From positions 310,001 to 374,000 of the forward strand of contig NZ_JAKGSD010000001.1 in assembly GCF_021654135.1 (NCBI RefSeq): DNA of 64,000 nucleotides, written 5' to 3'. This DNA is from Amycolatopsis tucumanensis (GTDB taxonomy: Bacteria; Actinomycetota; Actinomycetes; Mycobacteriales; Pseudonocardiaceae). This document shows, piece by piece, positions 18,347 through 27,422 of the stretch. The notes under the pieces are model-generated. The model saw only the letters and a list, made by a program, of their open reading frames with translations, was not told the origin of the DNA and searched no databases. Both the position numbers and the translations under genes were made by a program. Every line of letters begins with the position of its first letter. Position 1 is the first letter of the stretch.

Positions 18347-19105
18347 TCAGCGCCGCAGCTCGCCGATGCGGGCCAGCACCTCGTCGACGAGCGGGCGCAC
18401 CCGCGGCACCAGGTCGGGGCTCCAGGTCTCCTCCGCGTAGTGGCGCGTCCGGTACAGGTCCCGGGCGTGCGCGAGGACCGGACGGTGTTCCGCGGGCAGG
18501 TGGGCCAGGGCCCAGTCCGCCGCGGCGTCCTTGGGTTTGATCTCCCCGGTGGCGAGGGTCGCCCACACGCGGGCGAGGGTCAGCACGACGTTGCGCGTGT
18601 CGCCGTCCAGGTCGGCGACGAGTTCGGGGATGCCCGCCACGCTCGCCCGCACCACGTCCGAATGCGGCACCGGGTCCAGGAGCCGGGCGGGTGGCGGCCC
18701 GGCCAGCGGGTGGTCGCCCGCCAGGACCATCGCCAGCACCAGCGCCAGGTCGGGCATCGGTTCCGGCTGGGGAGGCCCGCTCGCCTGGATTTCCTCCCGC
18801 AGCCACTCGCCGTAGAGGAAGTCACCCACCGGCGGGAACCGCCACGGGCTGACCTCGGACCTGACCACGACGGTCAGTTCGACCGGCCGCACCGCGGTGG
18901 TCAGCCCGGAGATCTCCAGCAGGCCGTCCAGCAGCGCGCGCCGCTGCCGCTGGTCCAGGCTCCGCCGCGTGACGGCGAGGACGTCCAGGTCGCTGGCCGG
19001 GCGGAGACCCCCGAGCACCGCCGAGCCGTGGAGGTACACGCCGAGCAGCTCCGGGCCCGCGACGTGCCGGACGAGCCCGACGGCGCGCTCCAGCTGATCC
19101 CCCAC
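18347..19105 (-). CDS. AadA-like aminoglycoside nucleotidyltransferase family protein
   Basis: The 252-aa product starts at GTG 19105. LLGVYLHGSAVLGGLRPASDLDVLAV contains the GS...DxD nucleotidyltransferase signature (GSAVLGGLRPASDLD) of ANT(3'')/ANT(9) enzymes. The C-terminal DUF4111-like helical part has GEIKPKDAAADWALAHLP, close to the AadA motif. It may adenylylate streptomycin/spectinomycin-type antibiotics, but chromosomal homologues need not confer resistance. A leaderless -10 (TATCAT) supports this start. Confidence 0.85.
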   Translation of the reverse strand: MGDQLERAVGLVRHVAGPELLGVYLHGSAVLGGLRPASDLDVLAVTRRSLDQRQRRALLDGLLEISGLTTAVRPVELTVVVRSEVSPWRFPPVGDFLYGEWLREEIQASGPPQPEPMPDLALVLAMVLAGDHPLAGPPPARLLDPVPHSDVVRASVAGIPELVADLDGDTRNVVLTLARVWATLATGEIKPKDAAADWALAHLPAEHRPVLAHARDLYRTRHYAEETWSPDLVPRVRPLVDEVLARIGELRR

Positions 19106-19112
19106 AGCGTTG

Positions 19113-19118
19113 ATGATA
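19113..19118 (-). promoter_or_regulatory. -10 element for the AadA-like gene within a 24-bp divergent gap
   Basis: On the minus strand TATCAT ends 7 bp before GTG 19105. The gap to the divergent M20 gene (GTG 19130) is only 24 bp, with a TAGGAAT on the plus strand, so the two promoters must overlap. Confidence 0.6.
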
Positions 19119-19129
19119 GGAATGGCGGC

Positions 19130-20440
19130 GTGAGCATCGAGACCGCGGCCGATGAAGCCGTCACGCTGACCAGCGACCTGATCCGCATCGACACCACCAA
19201 CACCGGCGATCCGGACACGCTGGTGGGGGAGAAGGCGGCAGCGGAGTTCGTCGCGGAGAAGCTCACCGAGGTCGGCTACGAGATCGAGTACGTGGAGTCC
19301 GGCGGGCGCAACCGCCACAACGTCATCACCCGGCTCGCCGGCGCCGACCCCAGCCGCGGGGCGCTGCTCGTCCACGGCCACCTCGACGTCGTCCCCGCGG
19401 ACGCGTCCGAGTGGTCCGTGCACCCCTTCTCCGGCGCCATCCAGGACGGCTACGTGTGGGGCCGCGGCGCCGTCGACATGAAGGACATGCTCGGCATCAT
19501 GCTGGCGCTGGCCCGTCACTACAAGCGCGAGAACATCGTCCCGCCGCGCGACATCATCTTCGCCTTCCTCGCCGACGAAGAGGCCGGCGGCAAGTACGGC
19601 GCCCAGTGGCTCGTGGACAACCGCCCCGACCTGTTCGAAGGCGCCACCGAGGCGATCAGCGAGGTCGGCGGCTTCTCCATCAGCCTCAAGGACGACGTCC
19701 GCACCTACGTGGTGGAGACCGCGGAGAAGGGCATCCGGTGGATGAAGCTGCGCGTGCGCGGCACCGCCGGGCACGGCTCGATGATCCACCACGACAACGC
19801 CGTCACCAAGCTCGCCGCCGCCGTCGCGCGGCTCGGGCAGCACCGGTTCCCGCTCGTGCTCACCGACTCCGTGCGCGAGTTCCTCGCCGGCGTCACCGAG
19901 ATCACCGGCTGGGACTTCCCCGAGGACGACATCGACGGCGCGGTCGCCAAGCTCGGCAACATCTCCCGCATGATCGGCGCGACCCTGCGCGACACCGCCA
20001 ACCCGACGATGCTCACCGCCGGCTACAAGTCCAACGTCATCCCCTCGGTCGCCGAAGCCGCCGTGGACTGCCGCATCCTGCCCGGCCGCATGGAGGCCTT
20101 CGACCGCGAGCTCGACGAGATCCTCGGCCCGGACATCGAGAAGGAGTGGATGGAGCTGCCGCCGGTCGAGACCACCTTCGACGGCGCGCTCGTCGACGCC
20201 ATGACCGCCTCGATCACCGCCGAGGACCCGGGCGCGAAGGTGCTGCCCTACATGCTCTCCGGCGGCACCGACGCCAAGTCCTTCCAGACGCTGGGCATCC
20301 GCAACTTCGGGTTCGTGCCGCTCCAGCTGCCTGCCGACCTGGACTTCTCCGGGCTGTTCCACGGCGTGGACGAGCGGGTGCCGGTCGACGCGCTCAAGTT
20401 CGGCACCCGCGTGCTGGACCGGTTCTTCCGCGCCTCGTGA
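19130..20440 (+). CDS. M20 family metallopeptidase (ArgE/DapE/CPG2-like)
   Basis: The 436-aa product starts at GTG 19130. LLVHGHLDVVPAD and GRGAVDMKD provide the first metal ligands (H..D, D), AFLADEEAGG the catalytic and metal Glu pair, and LSGGTDAKSF plus FHGVDERV the remaining ligand region. A dimerisation domain lies between. It should cleave a dipeptide or N-acyl-amino acid. It is a paralogue of the peptidase at 46555-47844, sharing the same motif order. Confidence 0.92.
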   Translation: MSIETAADEAVTLTSDLIRIDTTNTGDPDTLVGEKAAAEFVAEKLTEVGYEIEYVESGGRNRHNVITRLAGADPSRGALLVHGHLDVVPADASEWSVHPFSGAIQDGYVWGRGAVDMKDMLGIMLALARHYKRENIVPPRDIIFAFLADEEAGGKYGAQWLVDNRPDLFEGATEAISEVGGFSISLKDDVRTYVVETAEKGIRWMKLRVRGTAGHGSMIHHDNAVTKLAAAVARLGQHRFPLVLTDSVREFLAGVTEITGWDFPEDDIDGAVAKLGNISRMIGATLRDTANPTMLTAGYKSNVIPSVAEAAVDCRILPGRMEAFDRELDEILGPDIEKEWMELPPVETTFDGALVDAMTASITAEDPGAKVLPYMLSGGTDAKSFQTLGIRNFGFVPLQLPADLDFSGLFHGVDERVPVDALKFGTRVLDRFFRAS

Positions 20441-20937
20441 CCAGCGCGGCGCAGCTCCGCAAGACGGCGCGGTCCCTGCCGGAAACCACGGAGGACGGCG
20501 GCGCCTTCACCGTGGGCGGCGCGGTGTTCGCGGCGCTGGTGGACAAGCAGGTGACGCTGCGGCTGCCCGCGTCCGAGGTGGACGAGCTGCTGGCAGCGCA
20601 CCCGACGGCCGCCCGGGACAGCGGCGGGGTGCGGGTGCCGCTGGCCGACATCGACGGCCGGCAGCTCAACCACTGGGTGTGGCGCGCCTGGCTGGCACAC
20701 GCCCCGGAACACCTCGCGCGCACGGCCACCGCGGCGGTGGCGGGCGAGAGCGGCGACCTGCCGCGGGCCATCGGCCGCCCCGCCACCCGCGCGCTGGGCA
20801 ACGCCGGGATCACCACGCTCGACCAGGTCGCCGCCATGACGGAGGCCGAGCTGCTCGCCCTGCACGGCATGGGCCCCAAAGCCGTGCGCATCCTCCGCGA
20901 AGCGCTCGCGGAGACGGGCCGCTCACTCGCCGGCTAG
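20437..20937 (+). CDS. YjbR/MmcQ-like domain fused to helix-hairpin-helix domain
   Basis: The 166-aa product starts at GTG 20437, overlapping the peptidase stop (GTGA). Residues 1-95 resemble YjbR/MmcQ (LPETTEDGGAFTVGGAVFAALVDKQVTLRL...VWRAWLAHAP). Residues 108-160 form a helix-hairpin-helix (RPATRALGNAGITTLDQVAAM, LLALHGMGPKAVRILREAL). Both halves hint at nucleic-acid binding; the function is unknown. Its TAG stop shares CTAG with the convergent gene. Confidence 0.8.
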   Translation: MTSAAQLRKTARSLPETTEDGGAFTVGGAVFAALVDKQVTLRLPASEVDELLAAHPTAARDSGGVRVPLADIDGRQLNHWVWRAWLAHAPEHLARTATAAVAGESGDLPRAIGRPATRALGNAGITTLDQVAAMTEAELLALHGMGPKAVRILREALAETGRSLAG

Positions 20938-21245
20938 GTCCCGACCGGGCGGGGCCCGGTTTCCGCGCGCGCCGCGCCGGCCCAGATCAGTGCGGCGACC
21001 CAGCCGATGAGGGACCACCCCGCCAGGAGGGTGCACACCGCGATCGGCCGGACGTCGGCCACACCGCGGCGGCGGGCGAGCAACACCGGCGCGAACCACA
21101 CCGGGACGCATGTGACCAGCGCGACGATGCCCAGCAGCACCACCAGCGCCACGCCCATCCCGGCGAAGACCGCCAGCAACGCCACGGCCACCGCGACCCC
21201 GGCGCAGGCGGCGGTCACGACACGGACAACGGGCGAGGAGGACAT
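20934..21245 (-). CDS. Superinfection-immunity-like small membrane protein
   Basis: The 103-aa product starts at ATG 21245 with an AAGGAG SD. Two or three membrane helices are followed by WFAPVLLARRRGVADVRPIA...LLAGWSLIGWVAALIWA, the signature of the superinfection immunity family (related to phage T4 Imm). In chromosomes it is usually just a small inner-membrane protein of unknown role. Its stop overlaps that of the convergent HhH gene. Confidence 0.75.
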   Translation of the reverse strand: MSSSPVVRVVTAACAGVAVAVALLAVFAGMGVALVVLLGIVALVTCVPVWFAPVLLARRRGVADVRPIAVCTLLAGWSLIGWVAALIWAGAARAETGPRPVGT

Positions 21246-21345
21246 GCTGCTCCTTCCAAGGGGCAGCACTGAGATCGACACGAGGGCCCCACCCGTTACC
21301 GCTCTTCGCGCGTAGCGCATCCGTCGAGGGGGCGGCTCTGGGCCC

Positions 21346-21365
21346 GGCGCCCAGCTGCGGGCGCC
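21346..21365 (-). terminator. GGCGCCC/GGGCGCC hairpin after the DUF5703 gene
   Basis: A perfect 7-bp stem with a 6-nt loop begins 7 bp beyond the DUF5703 stop on the minus strand. Confidence 0.6.
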
Positions 21366-21372
21366 GCTCGGG

Positions 21373-21594
21373 TCAGATCAGGACCTCGGGCAGGGCGGTG
21401 GCCGGCTGCCGCTTGCGGCGCAGCCACACCCGCCGGGTGCCGTCGGAGTAGAGCCGGACCGTCGAGAGCTCCCACCCGCCGTACTCGGCGTTGATGGACA
21501 GCTGCGTGGCCGCGGCCCGCCGGGAGACGCCGGGTGGCAACTGCAACCGGCGGTACTCCCAGTCCTCGTCGACCACCGCCTCCTGGTGCTTCAT
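21373..21594 (-). CDS. DUF5703 family small protein
   Basis: The 73-aa basic protein contains DEDWEYRRLQLPPGVSR and AEYGGWELSTVRLYSDGTRRVWLRRK, the pattern of the DUF5703 family of actinobacteria. ATG 21594 overlaps the stop of the upstream lipoprotein gene (ATGA), so the two are translated together. No function is known. Confidence 0.8.
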   Translation of the reverse strand: MKHQEAVVDEDWEYRRLQLPPGVSRRAAATQLSINAEYGGWELSTVRLYSDGTRRVWLRRKRQPATALPEVLI

Positions 21595-22616
21595 GGCTGG
21601 ATCACCTGGACCCCTTCTCCCGCCGCGGAGCCGACGACCACCCGCCCGCTCCGCTCCTCGACGGTAACCGAATCCGGCTGCCGGACCGTCGGGAAACGGT
21701 ACTTCTCGACCGGTTCGCCGCCGCGCACGTCGAACCCGACGACCTCGTTGCGCTCGGTGAGCGTCACCCACGCCAGCGCGCGCTGCGCGTCGTAGGCGAG
21801 GCCGTACGCCCCGCCGGGAACCGGGTACCGCTGCCGCAGCAACAGCGGGCCGGTGGAGAACGCCAGGAGGGCACCGGCGCGGGTGTCGACCACGAGCACC
21901 CGGCCGAAGGAGTCCGCGACCGCGTTGGTGGCGCCGTCCCCGGCGCGCAGGCCCTCGGCGATCGTGCCGCCGTCCACGTCCACCGAGAACACGGCGGTGC
22001 GCAGCTCGTCCAGCACGACGGTGTTCCCGCCGGCCTGCAGCACGTCGTCGGCGCTGTAGAGCTGGCCCTCGATCGTCTTGGTCAGCCGGTCGCCGGTGAA
22101 CACGTCCACGGCCTTGCGGTCCCGCACCGCGACCACCGTCCGGTCGCCCTCGACCACCGCGCCGGACGGCTGCCCGGCCACGGCCAGGGTGCTCACCTCG
22201 CCGCCGGGCAAGGCGATCCGGGCGACCTGCCCGGCCGCGGGCAGCGTGGCCAGCAGCACCCCGCCGGACACGCGCAGGTGCTCGACCCGCCCGGCGACCG
22301 GCACCCGCACCGGCGCGGCCGCCAGGTCAGCGGCCTGGTACAGCAGCACGGCGTCCGGCACGGCGACGGCCAGCGTCCCGGTGGCCGGGTCGGCGGCCAG
22401 CGCGGTGACCTCGGGGGAACCGATCACGGTGCCCGCGGGGGCGGCGGCAGGCTGGGGCGACACGGGCGCCGTCGCCGCGACCGGGTCGGCCACGACCTGC
22501 AGCGTGTCGGTGGAGTCACCGGACTTCGACGAGCACCCGCTCAGCACCAGGGCGCAGACCAGCACGACACCGGTCCCGACGGTGGCGGAGGAGCGCACAA
22601 GACCTCCGGATCGCAT
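21591..22616 (-). CDS. Beta-propeller lipoprotein
   Basis: The 341-aa product starts at ATG 22616, with GGAGG 9 bp upstream. A signal peptide ends in the lipobox VLSGCSS (Cys near residue 28). The body has repeated strand-rich blades (AVVEGDRTVVAVRDRKAVDVF, RVLVVDTRAGALLAFS, YDAQRALAWVTLTERNEVVGFD), consistent with a WD40/YVTN-type propeller. It should be a membrane-anchored extracytoplasmic protein whose ligand is unknown. It is cotranscribed with the DUF5703 gene. Confidence 0.85.
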   Translation of the reverse strand: MRSGGLVRSSATVGTGVVLVCALVLSGCSSKSGDSTDTLQVVADPVAATAPVSPQPAAAPAGTVIGSPEVTALAADPATGTLAVAVPDAVLLYQAADLAAAPVRVPVAGRVEHLRVSGGVLLATLPAAGQVARIALPGGEVSTLAVAGQPSGAVVEGDRTVVAVRDRKAVDVFTGDRLTKTIEGQLYSADDVLQAGGNTVVLDELRTAVFSVDVDGGTIAEGLRAGDGATNAVADSFGRVLVVDTRAGALLAFSTGPLLLRQRYPVPGGAYGLAYDAQRALAWVTLTERNEVVGFDVRGGEPVEKYRFPTVRQPDSVTVEERSGRVVVGSAAGEGVQVIQP

Positions 22617-22678
22617 TCCTCTGTTGCCTCCAGCATCCCCTGAAAACCCCGCCGCGTCACGTGCCATCCACCGCACGG

Positions 22679-23641
22679 TCACTTCGTGCCCCGCTCGGGG
22701 TAACCGAACTCGACCGCGCTGACGTCGTCCAGCGCCGAGGAGATCGCGACCGGCAGGGCGATCTCCTCCGCCGCCAGCGACCCGGTCAGCTGCCCGGTGT
22801 CGCGCGCCCCGACCACCGGCGCGACCACGCCCGGCCGGTCCCGCACCCACGCCAGCGCCACCACCAGCGGCGACACCCCCAGCCCGTCGGCCGCGGTGGC
22901 GACCGCCTCGACGATCCGCGCCGCCCGCTCGGTGCGGTGCTGCTCGACGTAGCCGGCGTACTCGGCCGACGCGCCCCGCGAGTCGGCCGGCGTGCCGTGG
23001 CGGTACTTGCCGGTCAGCACCCCGCGGCCCAGCGGCGCCCACGGCAGCACGCCGAGCCCGTGGTGGCGGGCCGCCGGGACCAGCTCGCGCTCCACCCCGC
23101 GCTCCACCAGCGAGTACTCGGCCTGCGTCGCGACCAGCCCGGCCGGCCGGGCCGCCGCGGCCGAGGCCAGCTGCCAGCCCGCGTAGTTGCACACCCCGGT
23201 GTAGCGGACCTTGCCCGAGGTCACCGCGTGGTCCAGCGCCGACAGCGTCTCCTCCAGCGGCACCGAGTCGTCCCACGCGTGCAGCTGCCACAGGTCCAGG
23301 TGGTCCACGCCCAGCCGCCGCAGCGACCCCTCCAACGCGGACAACAACGCGCCGCGGGAGGCGCCACCGCCGAACGGCCCGTCGGTGCGCCGGGCGACGG
23401 CCTTGGTCGCCACGACGATCTCGTCACGCGGCACCAGGTCGCCCAGCAGGCCCCCGAGGATCCGCTCGCTCTCGCCGCCGGAGTAGATGTCGGCGGTGTC
23501 CACGAGCGTCCCGCCCGCCTCGACGAACGCGACGAGCTGGCTGGCCGCCTCGTCGGCGTCGGTCTCCGCGCCCCAGGACATCGTGCCGAGCGCCATCCGG
23601 GAGACCCGCAACCCCGACCTGCCCAGCTGTCGCTTCTGCAT
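22679..23641 (-). CDS. Aldo/keto reductase
   Basis: The 320-aa product starts at ATG 23641. It shows the AKR (alpha/beta)8 features: catalytic DTADIYSGGESE (Asp, Tyr), Lys in VVATKAVA and His in LWQLHAWD, plus the NADPH-binding C-terminal VVGARDTGQL. It is of the YghZ/Tas type, reducing aldehydes or ketones. The substrate is unknown. A minus-strand TACTCT 6 bp upstream suggests a leaderless transcript. Confidence 0.9.
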   Translation of the reverse strand: MQKRQLGRSGLRVSRMALGTMSWGAETDADEAASQLVAFVEAGGTLVDTADIYSGGESERILGGLLGDLVPRDEIVVATKAVARRTDGPFGGGASRGALLSALEGSLRRLGVDHLDLWQLHAWDDSVPLEETLSALDHAVTSGKVRYTGVCNYAGWQLASAAAARPAGLVATQAEYSLVERGVERELVPAARHHGLGVLPWAPLGRGVLTGKYRHGTPADSRGASAEYAGYVEQHRTERAARIVEAVATAADGLGVSPLVVALAWVRDRPGVVAPVVGARDTGQLTGSLAAEEIALPVAISSALDDVSAVEFGYPERGTK

Positions 23642-23647
23642 GCACAG

Positions 23648-23653
23648 AGAGTA
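23648..23653 (-). promoter_or_regulatory. -10 element of the aldo/keto reductase gene, leaderless spacing
   Basis: TACTCT on the minus strand ends 6 bp before ATG 23641, and no Shine-Dalgarno sequence is present. Confidence 0.55.
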
Positions 23654-23811
23654 GCTGCGGCGCGGAGCGCCACCGTTGAGGGTGGCGGCGGGCGACGGGC
23701 GGGCGTAACGAAAGTACTGTAAAGAACTTGACGAAGGCGGCTCATCGAGTGATCCGCGCCGCCGATAGCCTCTCCCACCGTGCGAACGCGACTGATTTCC
23801 CCGAAGGCCCG

Positions 23812-24654
23812 GTGAGCATGGGCTGGTTCGAAGCACTCGTCCTCGGCCTGGTCCAGGGCCTGACCGAGTTCCTCCCCATCTCCTCCAGCGCCCACCTGCG
23901 CATCACCGCGGCGCTCGCCGGCTGGGACGACCCCGGCGCGGCGTTCACCGCGGTCACCCAGATCGGCACCGAGCTGGCGGTCATCCTCTACTTCTCGAAG
24001 AAGATCGGCCGCGTCCTGGCCGCCTGGTGGCGCTCGCTCTACCAGCGGGAGGCGCGCCACGACCCGGACGCCCGCCTCGGCTGGCTGATCATCGTCGGGT
24101 CGCTGCCGATCGCGGTGCTCGGCCTGCTGTTCCAGGACGCCATCGACAGCGCGTTCCGCGACCTGCGGCTCACCGCGACGACGCTGATCGGGTTCGGCAT
24201 CCTGCTGCTCATCGCCGACCGGGTGGGCCGCCAGTACCGGACGCTGGACCACCTCACCGTCCCGCATGGTCTCGGCTACGGCTTCGCCCAGGCCATGGCG
24301 CTGATCCCCGGCGTGTCCCGCTCCGGCGGCACCGTCACCGCGGGCCTGTTCCTCGGCTACACGCGCGCCGACGCCACCGAGTACGCGTTCCTGCTGGCCG
24401 TGCCCGCGGTCTTCGCCTCCGGCCTGTACAAGCTCACCGACATCGGTGGCGAGCACAGCCCGCAGTGGGGGCCGACGATCCTGGCCACCCTGGTCGCCTT
24501 CGGCGTCGGCTACCTGGTGATCGCGTGGCTGATGAACTTCATCAAGACCAAGAGCTACGTGCCGTTCGTGATCTACCGGATCGCGCTCGGCGTGCTGCTC
24601 ATCGTGCTGGTCGCCACCGGCGTCCTTGATCCGAACGCGGGTCCCGCCATGTAG
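23812..24654 (+). CDS. uppP: Undecaprenyl-diphosphatase
   Basis: The 280-aa membrane protein dephosphorylates undecaprenyl pyrophosphate to recycle the peptidoglycan lipid carrier. The BacA/UppP motifs are clear: [14 protein letters not shown] (residues 16-29) and [12 protein letters not shown] (about 162-173), with about eight membrane helices. GTG 23812 was chosen because GAAGG lies 5 bp upstream; ATG 23818 is the alternative. The next gene begins 9 bp downstream. In mycobacteria uppP heads a cluster with the MSMEG_4193-type phosphatase, DUF3090 and SCO1664-family genes. Confidence 0.95.
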   Translation: MSMGWFEALVLGLVQGLTEFLPISSSAHLRITAALAGWDDPGAAFTAVTQIGTELAVILYFSKKIGRVLAAWWRSLYQREARHDPDARLGWLIIVGSLPIAVLGLLFQDAIDSAFRDLRLTATTLIGFGILLLIADRVGRQYRTLDHLTVPHGLGYGFAQAMALIPGVSRSGGTVTAGLFLGYTRADATEYAFLLAVPAVFASGLYKLTDIGGEHSPQWGPTILATLVAFGVGYLVIAWLMNFIKTKSYVPFVIYRIALGVLLIVLVATGVLDPNAGPAM

Positions 24655-24657
24655 GTT
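24652..24657 (+). promoter_or_regulatory. -10 element of the phosphatase gene, leaderless spacing
   Basis: TAGGTT overlaps the uppP stop codon (TAG 24652-24654) and ends 6 bp before GTG 24664, so the phosphatase may have its own leaderless promoter inside the operon. Confidence 0.5.
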
Positions 24658-24663
24658 GGCGGC

Positions 24664-25380
24664 GTGGCTACCGTGATCCTGCTCCGGCACGGCCGCTCGA
24701 CCGCGAACGGGTCGGGCGTGCTGGCCGGGCGGACCCCCAAGGTCGGGCTCGACGACACCGGCCGCGCGCAGGCTCAGGCGCTCGTGGAGCGGCTGGCCGG
24801 CGTGCCGCTGGCCGAGGTCGTGTGCTCGCCGATGCTGCGCTGCAAGAACACGGTGGCCCCGCTCGTCGCCGAGCGGGGCCTCATCCGCACCGTCGAACCG
24901 CGCCTGTCCGAAGTGGACTACGGCGAGTGGACCGGCCGCGAGCTGAAGGACCTGGTCAAGGAACCGCTGTGGCGGGTCGTGCAGGCCCACCCCTCGGCCG
25001 CGGTGTTCCCCGGCGGCGAGGGCCTGGCAGGCATGCAGGCCCGCGCGGTCGCCGCGGTGCGCGAGCACGACGCGCGGATCACCGCCGAGCACGGCGACCA
25101 CGCCGTCTGGCTGCTGTGCAGCCACGGCGACGTGCTCAAGTCCATCCTGGCCGACGCGCTGGGGCAGCACCTCGACGCGTTCCAGCGGATCGTGGTCGAC
25201 CCGGCGTCGATCTCCGTGGTCCGCTACACCGAGGTGCGCCCGTTCGTGGTGCGCGTCAACGACCACAGTGCGGATCTGGCCGGGGTGGTGCCGCCGGCGC
25301 CGAAGCGCGGTAGGAAGAAGAAGACGTCCTCCGACGCGGAGATCGGAGGGTCGACAGGACAGAAGGGCCGCGCTGGATGA
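24664..25380 (+). CDS. Histidine phosphatase family protein, MSMEG_4193 type
   Basis: The 238-aa product has the phosphatase signature ILLRHGRSTAN near the N-terminus (catalytic His about residue 8) and the second catalytic His in LLCSHGDVLKS. Length and motif spacing fit the MSMEG_4193 family. The C-terminal tail is lysine-rich (PKRGRKKKTSSD). It may dephosphorylate a small sugar or glycerate phosphate. Its stop overlaps the next start (ATGA). Confidence 0.9.
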   Translation: MATVILLRHGRSTANGSGVLAGRTPKVGLDDTGRAQAQALVERLAGVPLAEVVCSPMLRCKNTVAPLVAERGLIRTVEPRLSEVDYGEWTGRELKDLVKEPLWRVVQAHPSAAVFPGGEGLAGMQARAVAAVREHDARITAEHGDHAVWLLCSHGDVLKSILADALGQHLDAFQRIVVDPASISVVRYTEVRPFVVRVNDHSADLAGVVPPAPKRGRKKKTSSDAEIGGSTGQKGRAG

Positions 25381-27422
25381 CACCGGACAACCCGTTCTCG
25401 CAGGCGAGCGACCTGCCCTACGGTCTGCCCCCGTTCGACCGGATCGCCGACGAGCACTTCGGCCCGGCGTTCGAGGCCGGCCTGGCCGAGCACGCCGCGG
25501 AGATCGAGGCCATCGCAGGCAACCCGGAGCCGGCGACGTTCGAGAACACGATCGTGGCGCTGGACACCTCGGGCCGCCTGCTGCAGCGCGTCTCGTCGGT
25601 GTTCTTCAACCTCACCTCCTCCGACACCAACCCGGCGCGGCAGGAGCTGCAGGCCGAGATCGCGCCGAAGCTGGCCGCCCACTCCGACGCCATCCACCTG
25701 AACCCGCGGCTGTTCGCCCGCGTCAAGGACCTCTACGACCGGCGCGACCAGCTGGGGCTGGACGAGGAGTCGGCGTGGCTGCTGGAGCGCACCTACACCG
25801 ACTTCCAGCGCGCGGGCGCCGGGCTCGACGAGAGCCAGCAGGCCAGGTTGCGGGTGCTCAACGAGGAACTGTCCACGTTGTCCACCCGGTTCCAGGAGAA
25901 CCTGCTGCGCGACACCAACGACCTGGCCGTGCTGGTCGAGGACGCGGCGGAGCTGGCCGGGCTGTCCGACGGCACGATCGCCGCCGCGCGTGAGGCCGCC
26001 GCCTCCCGCGGTGCCGAGGGGTACCTGCTCACGCTGAACCTGCCCACCTCGCAGCCGCTGCTGTCCTCGCTGGAGAGCCGGGCGTTGCGGGAACGGCTGT
26101 TCACCGCGTCGATCTCGCGCGGCAACCGCGGCAACGACAACGACAACTCGGCCGTGCTGGCGCGGATCGTGCAGCTGCGCGCCGAGAAGGCCGCCCTGCT
26201 CGGCCACCCCAACCACGCGGCGTACGTGATCTCCGACGAGACCGCCCGCACCGCCGAGGCCGCCGTCGGGCTGCTGGAGCGGCTCGCGCCCGTCGCCGTG
26301 GCCAACGCCCGCCGCGACGCCGCCGAGCTGCAGACCTACCTCGAGCAGGACCACCCGGGCGCGACGCTGGAGCCGTGGGACTGGGCCTTCTACGCCGAAC
26401 GCGTCCGCAAGGCGAAGTTCGACCTCGACGACGCGACGCTGCGGCCCTACTTCGAGCTGGACCGCGTGGTGCGCGACGGCGTCCTCCACGCGGCGAGCCG
26501 GTTGTACGGGCTGAGCTTCACCGAACGCCACGACCTGCCCGTCTACCACCCGGACGTGCGGGTGTTCGAGGTCTTCGACGCCGACGGCGGCCCGCTGGGC
26601 CTGTTCCTCGGCGACTACTACACGCGCGACTCCAAGCGCGGCGGCGCGTGGATGAACACCTTCGTCGACCAGTCGCACCTGCTGGGCGAGCGGCCGGTGG
26701 TGGTCAACAACCTCAACATCGCGAAGCCGCCCGCCGGTGAGCCGACGCTGCTCACCTTCGACGAGGTCACCACCCTGTTCCACGAGTTCGGGCACGCGCT
26801 GCACGCGCTGGTGTCGGACGTGCGCTACCCGAAGTTCTCGGGCACCAACGTGCCGCGGGACTTCGTGGAGTACCCGTCGCAGGTCAACGAGATGTGGATG
26901 CTGTGGCCGGAGGTGCTGGCCAACTACGCCAAGCACCACGAGACCGGTGAGCCGCTGCCGCAGCGCCTGGTGGAGCGGCTGGAGGAGTCGGCCCAGTACG
27001 GTCAGCCCTTCGCCACCACCGAGTACCTGGCCGCGTCGCTGCTGGACCAGGCCTGGCACGGGCTGGGCACCGAGGACGCGGTCGGCGACGTCGCCTCGTT
27101 CGAGGCCGCCGCGCTGGAGAAGGCCGGGGTGGCGGTGCCGGCGATCCCGCCGCGCTACCGCAGCACCTACTTCGCGCACGTGTTCAGCGGCGGCTACTCG
27201 GCCGGGTACTACTCCTACATCTGGAGCGAGGTGCTCGACGCCGACACCGTGGAGTGGTTCAAGGAGAACGGCGGTCTCAAGCGCGAGAACGGCGACCACT
27301 TCCGGGCCACGCTGCTCTCCCGCGGCGGCGCCGGGGACCCGATGGGCTTCTTCCGCGACTTCCGCGGCCGGGACCCGGAGATCGCGCCGCTCCTGGCGCG
27401 CCGCGGCCTGACCGGCGCGTGA
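25377..27422 (+). CDS. dcp: M3 family oligopeptidase (peptidyl-dipeptidase Dcp-like)
   Basis: The 681-aa product, the same length as E. coli Dcp, starts at ATG 25377 overlapping the phosphatase stop. The zinc site HEFGH is at residues 469-473, followed by FVEYPSQVNEMWM with the third ligand Glu. There is no signal peptide, so it acts in the cytoplasm on short peptides. It overlaps the methyltransferase start by one base (TGATG), so translation is probably coupled. Confidence 0.95.
   Translation: MTPDNPFSQASDLPYGLPPFDRIADEHFGPAFEAGLAEHAAEIEAIAGNPEPATFENTIVALDTSGRLLQRVSSVFFNLTSSDTNPARQELQAEIAPKLAAHSDAIHLNPRLFARVKDLYDRRDQLGLDEESAWLLERTYTDFQRAGAGLDESQQARLRVLNEELSTLSTRFQENLLRDTNDLAVLVEDAAELAGLSDGTIAAAREAAASRGAEGYLLTLNLPTSQPLLSSLESRALRERLFTASISRGNRGNDNDNSAVLARIVQLRAEKAALLGHPNHAAYVISDETARTAEAAVGLLERLAPVAVANARRDAAELQTYLEQDHPGATLEPWDWAFYAERVRKAKFDLDDATLRPYFELDRVVRDGVLHAASRLYGLSFTERHDLPVYHPDVRVFEVFDADGGPLGLFLGDYYTRDSKRGGAWMNTFVDQSHLLGERPVVVNNLNIAKPPAGEPTLLTFDEVTTLFHEFGHALHALVSDVRYPKFSGTNVPRDFVEYPSQVNEMWMLWPEVLANYAKHHETGEPLPQRLVERLEESAQYGQPFATTEYLAASLLDQAWHGLGTEDAVGDVASFEAAALEKAGVAVPAIPPRYRSTYFAHVFSGGYSAGYYSYIWSEVLDADTVEWFKENGGLKRENGDHFRATLLSRGGAGDPMGFFRDFRGRDPEIAPLLARRGLTGA

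Noticed and set aside
18347..19105. The AadA-like gene as part of a mobile resistance cassette
   Set aside because: No integrase, attC-like site or IS is adjacent, and base composition matches its neighbours.
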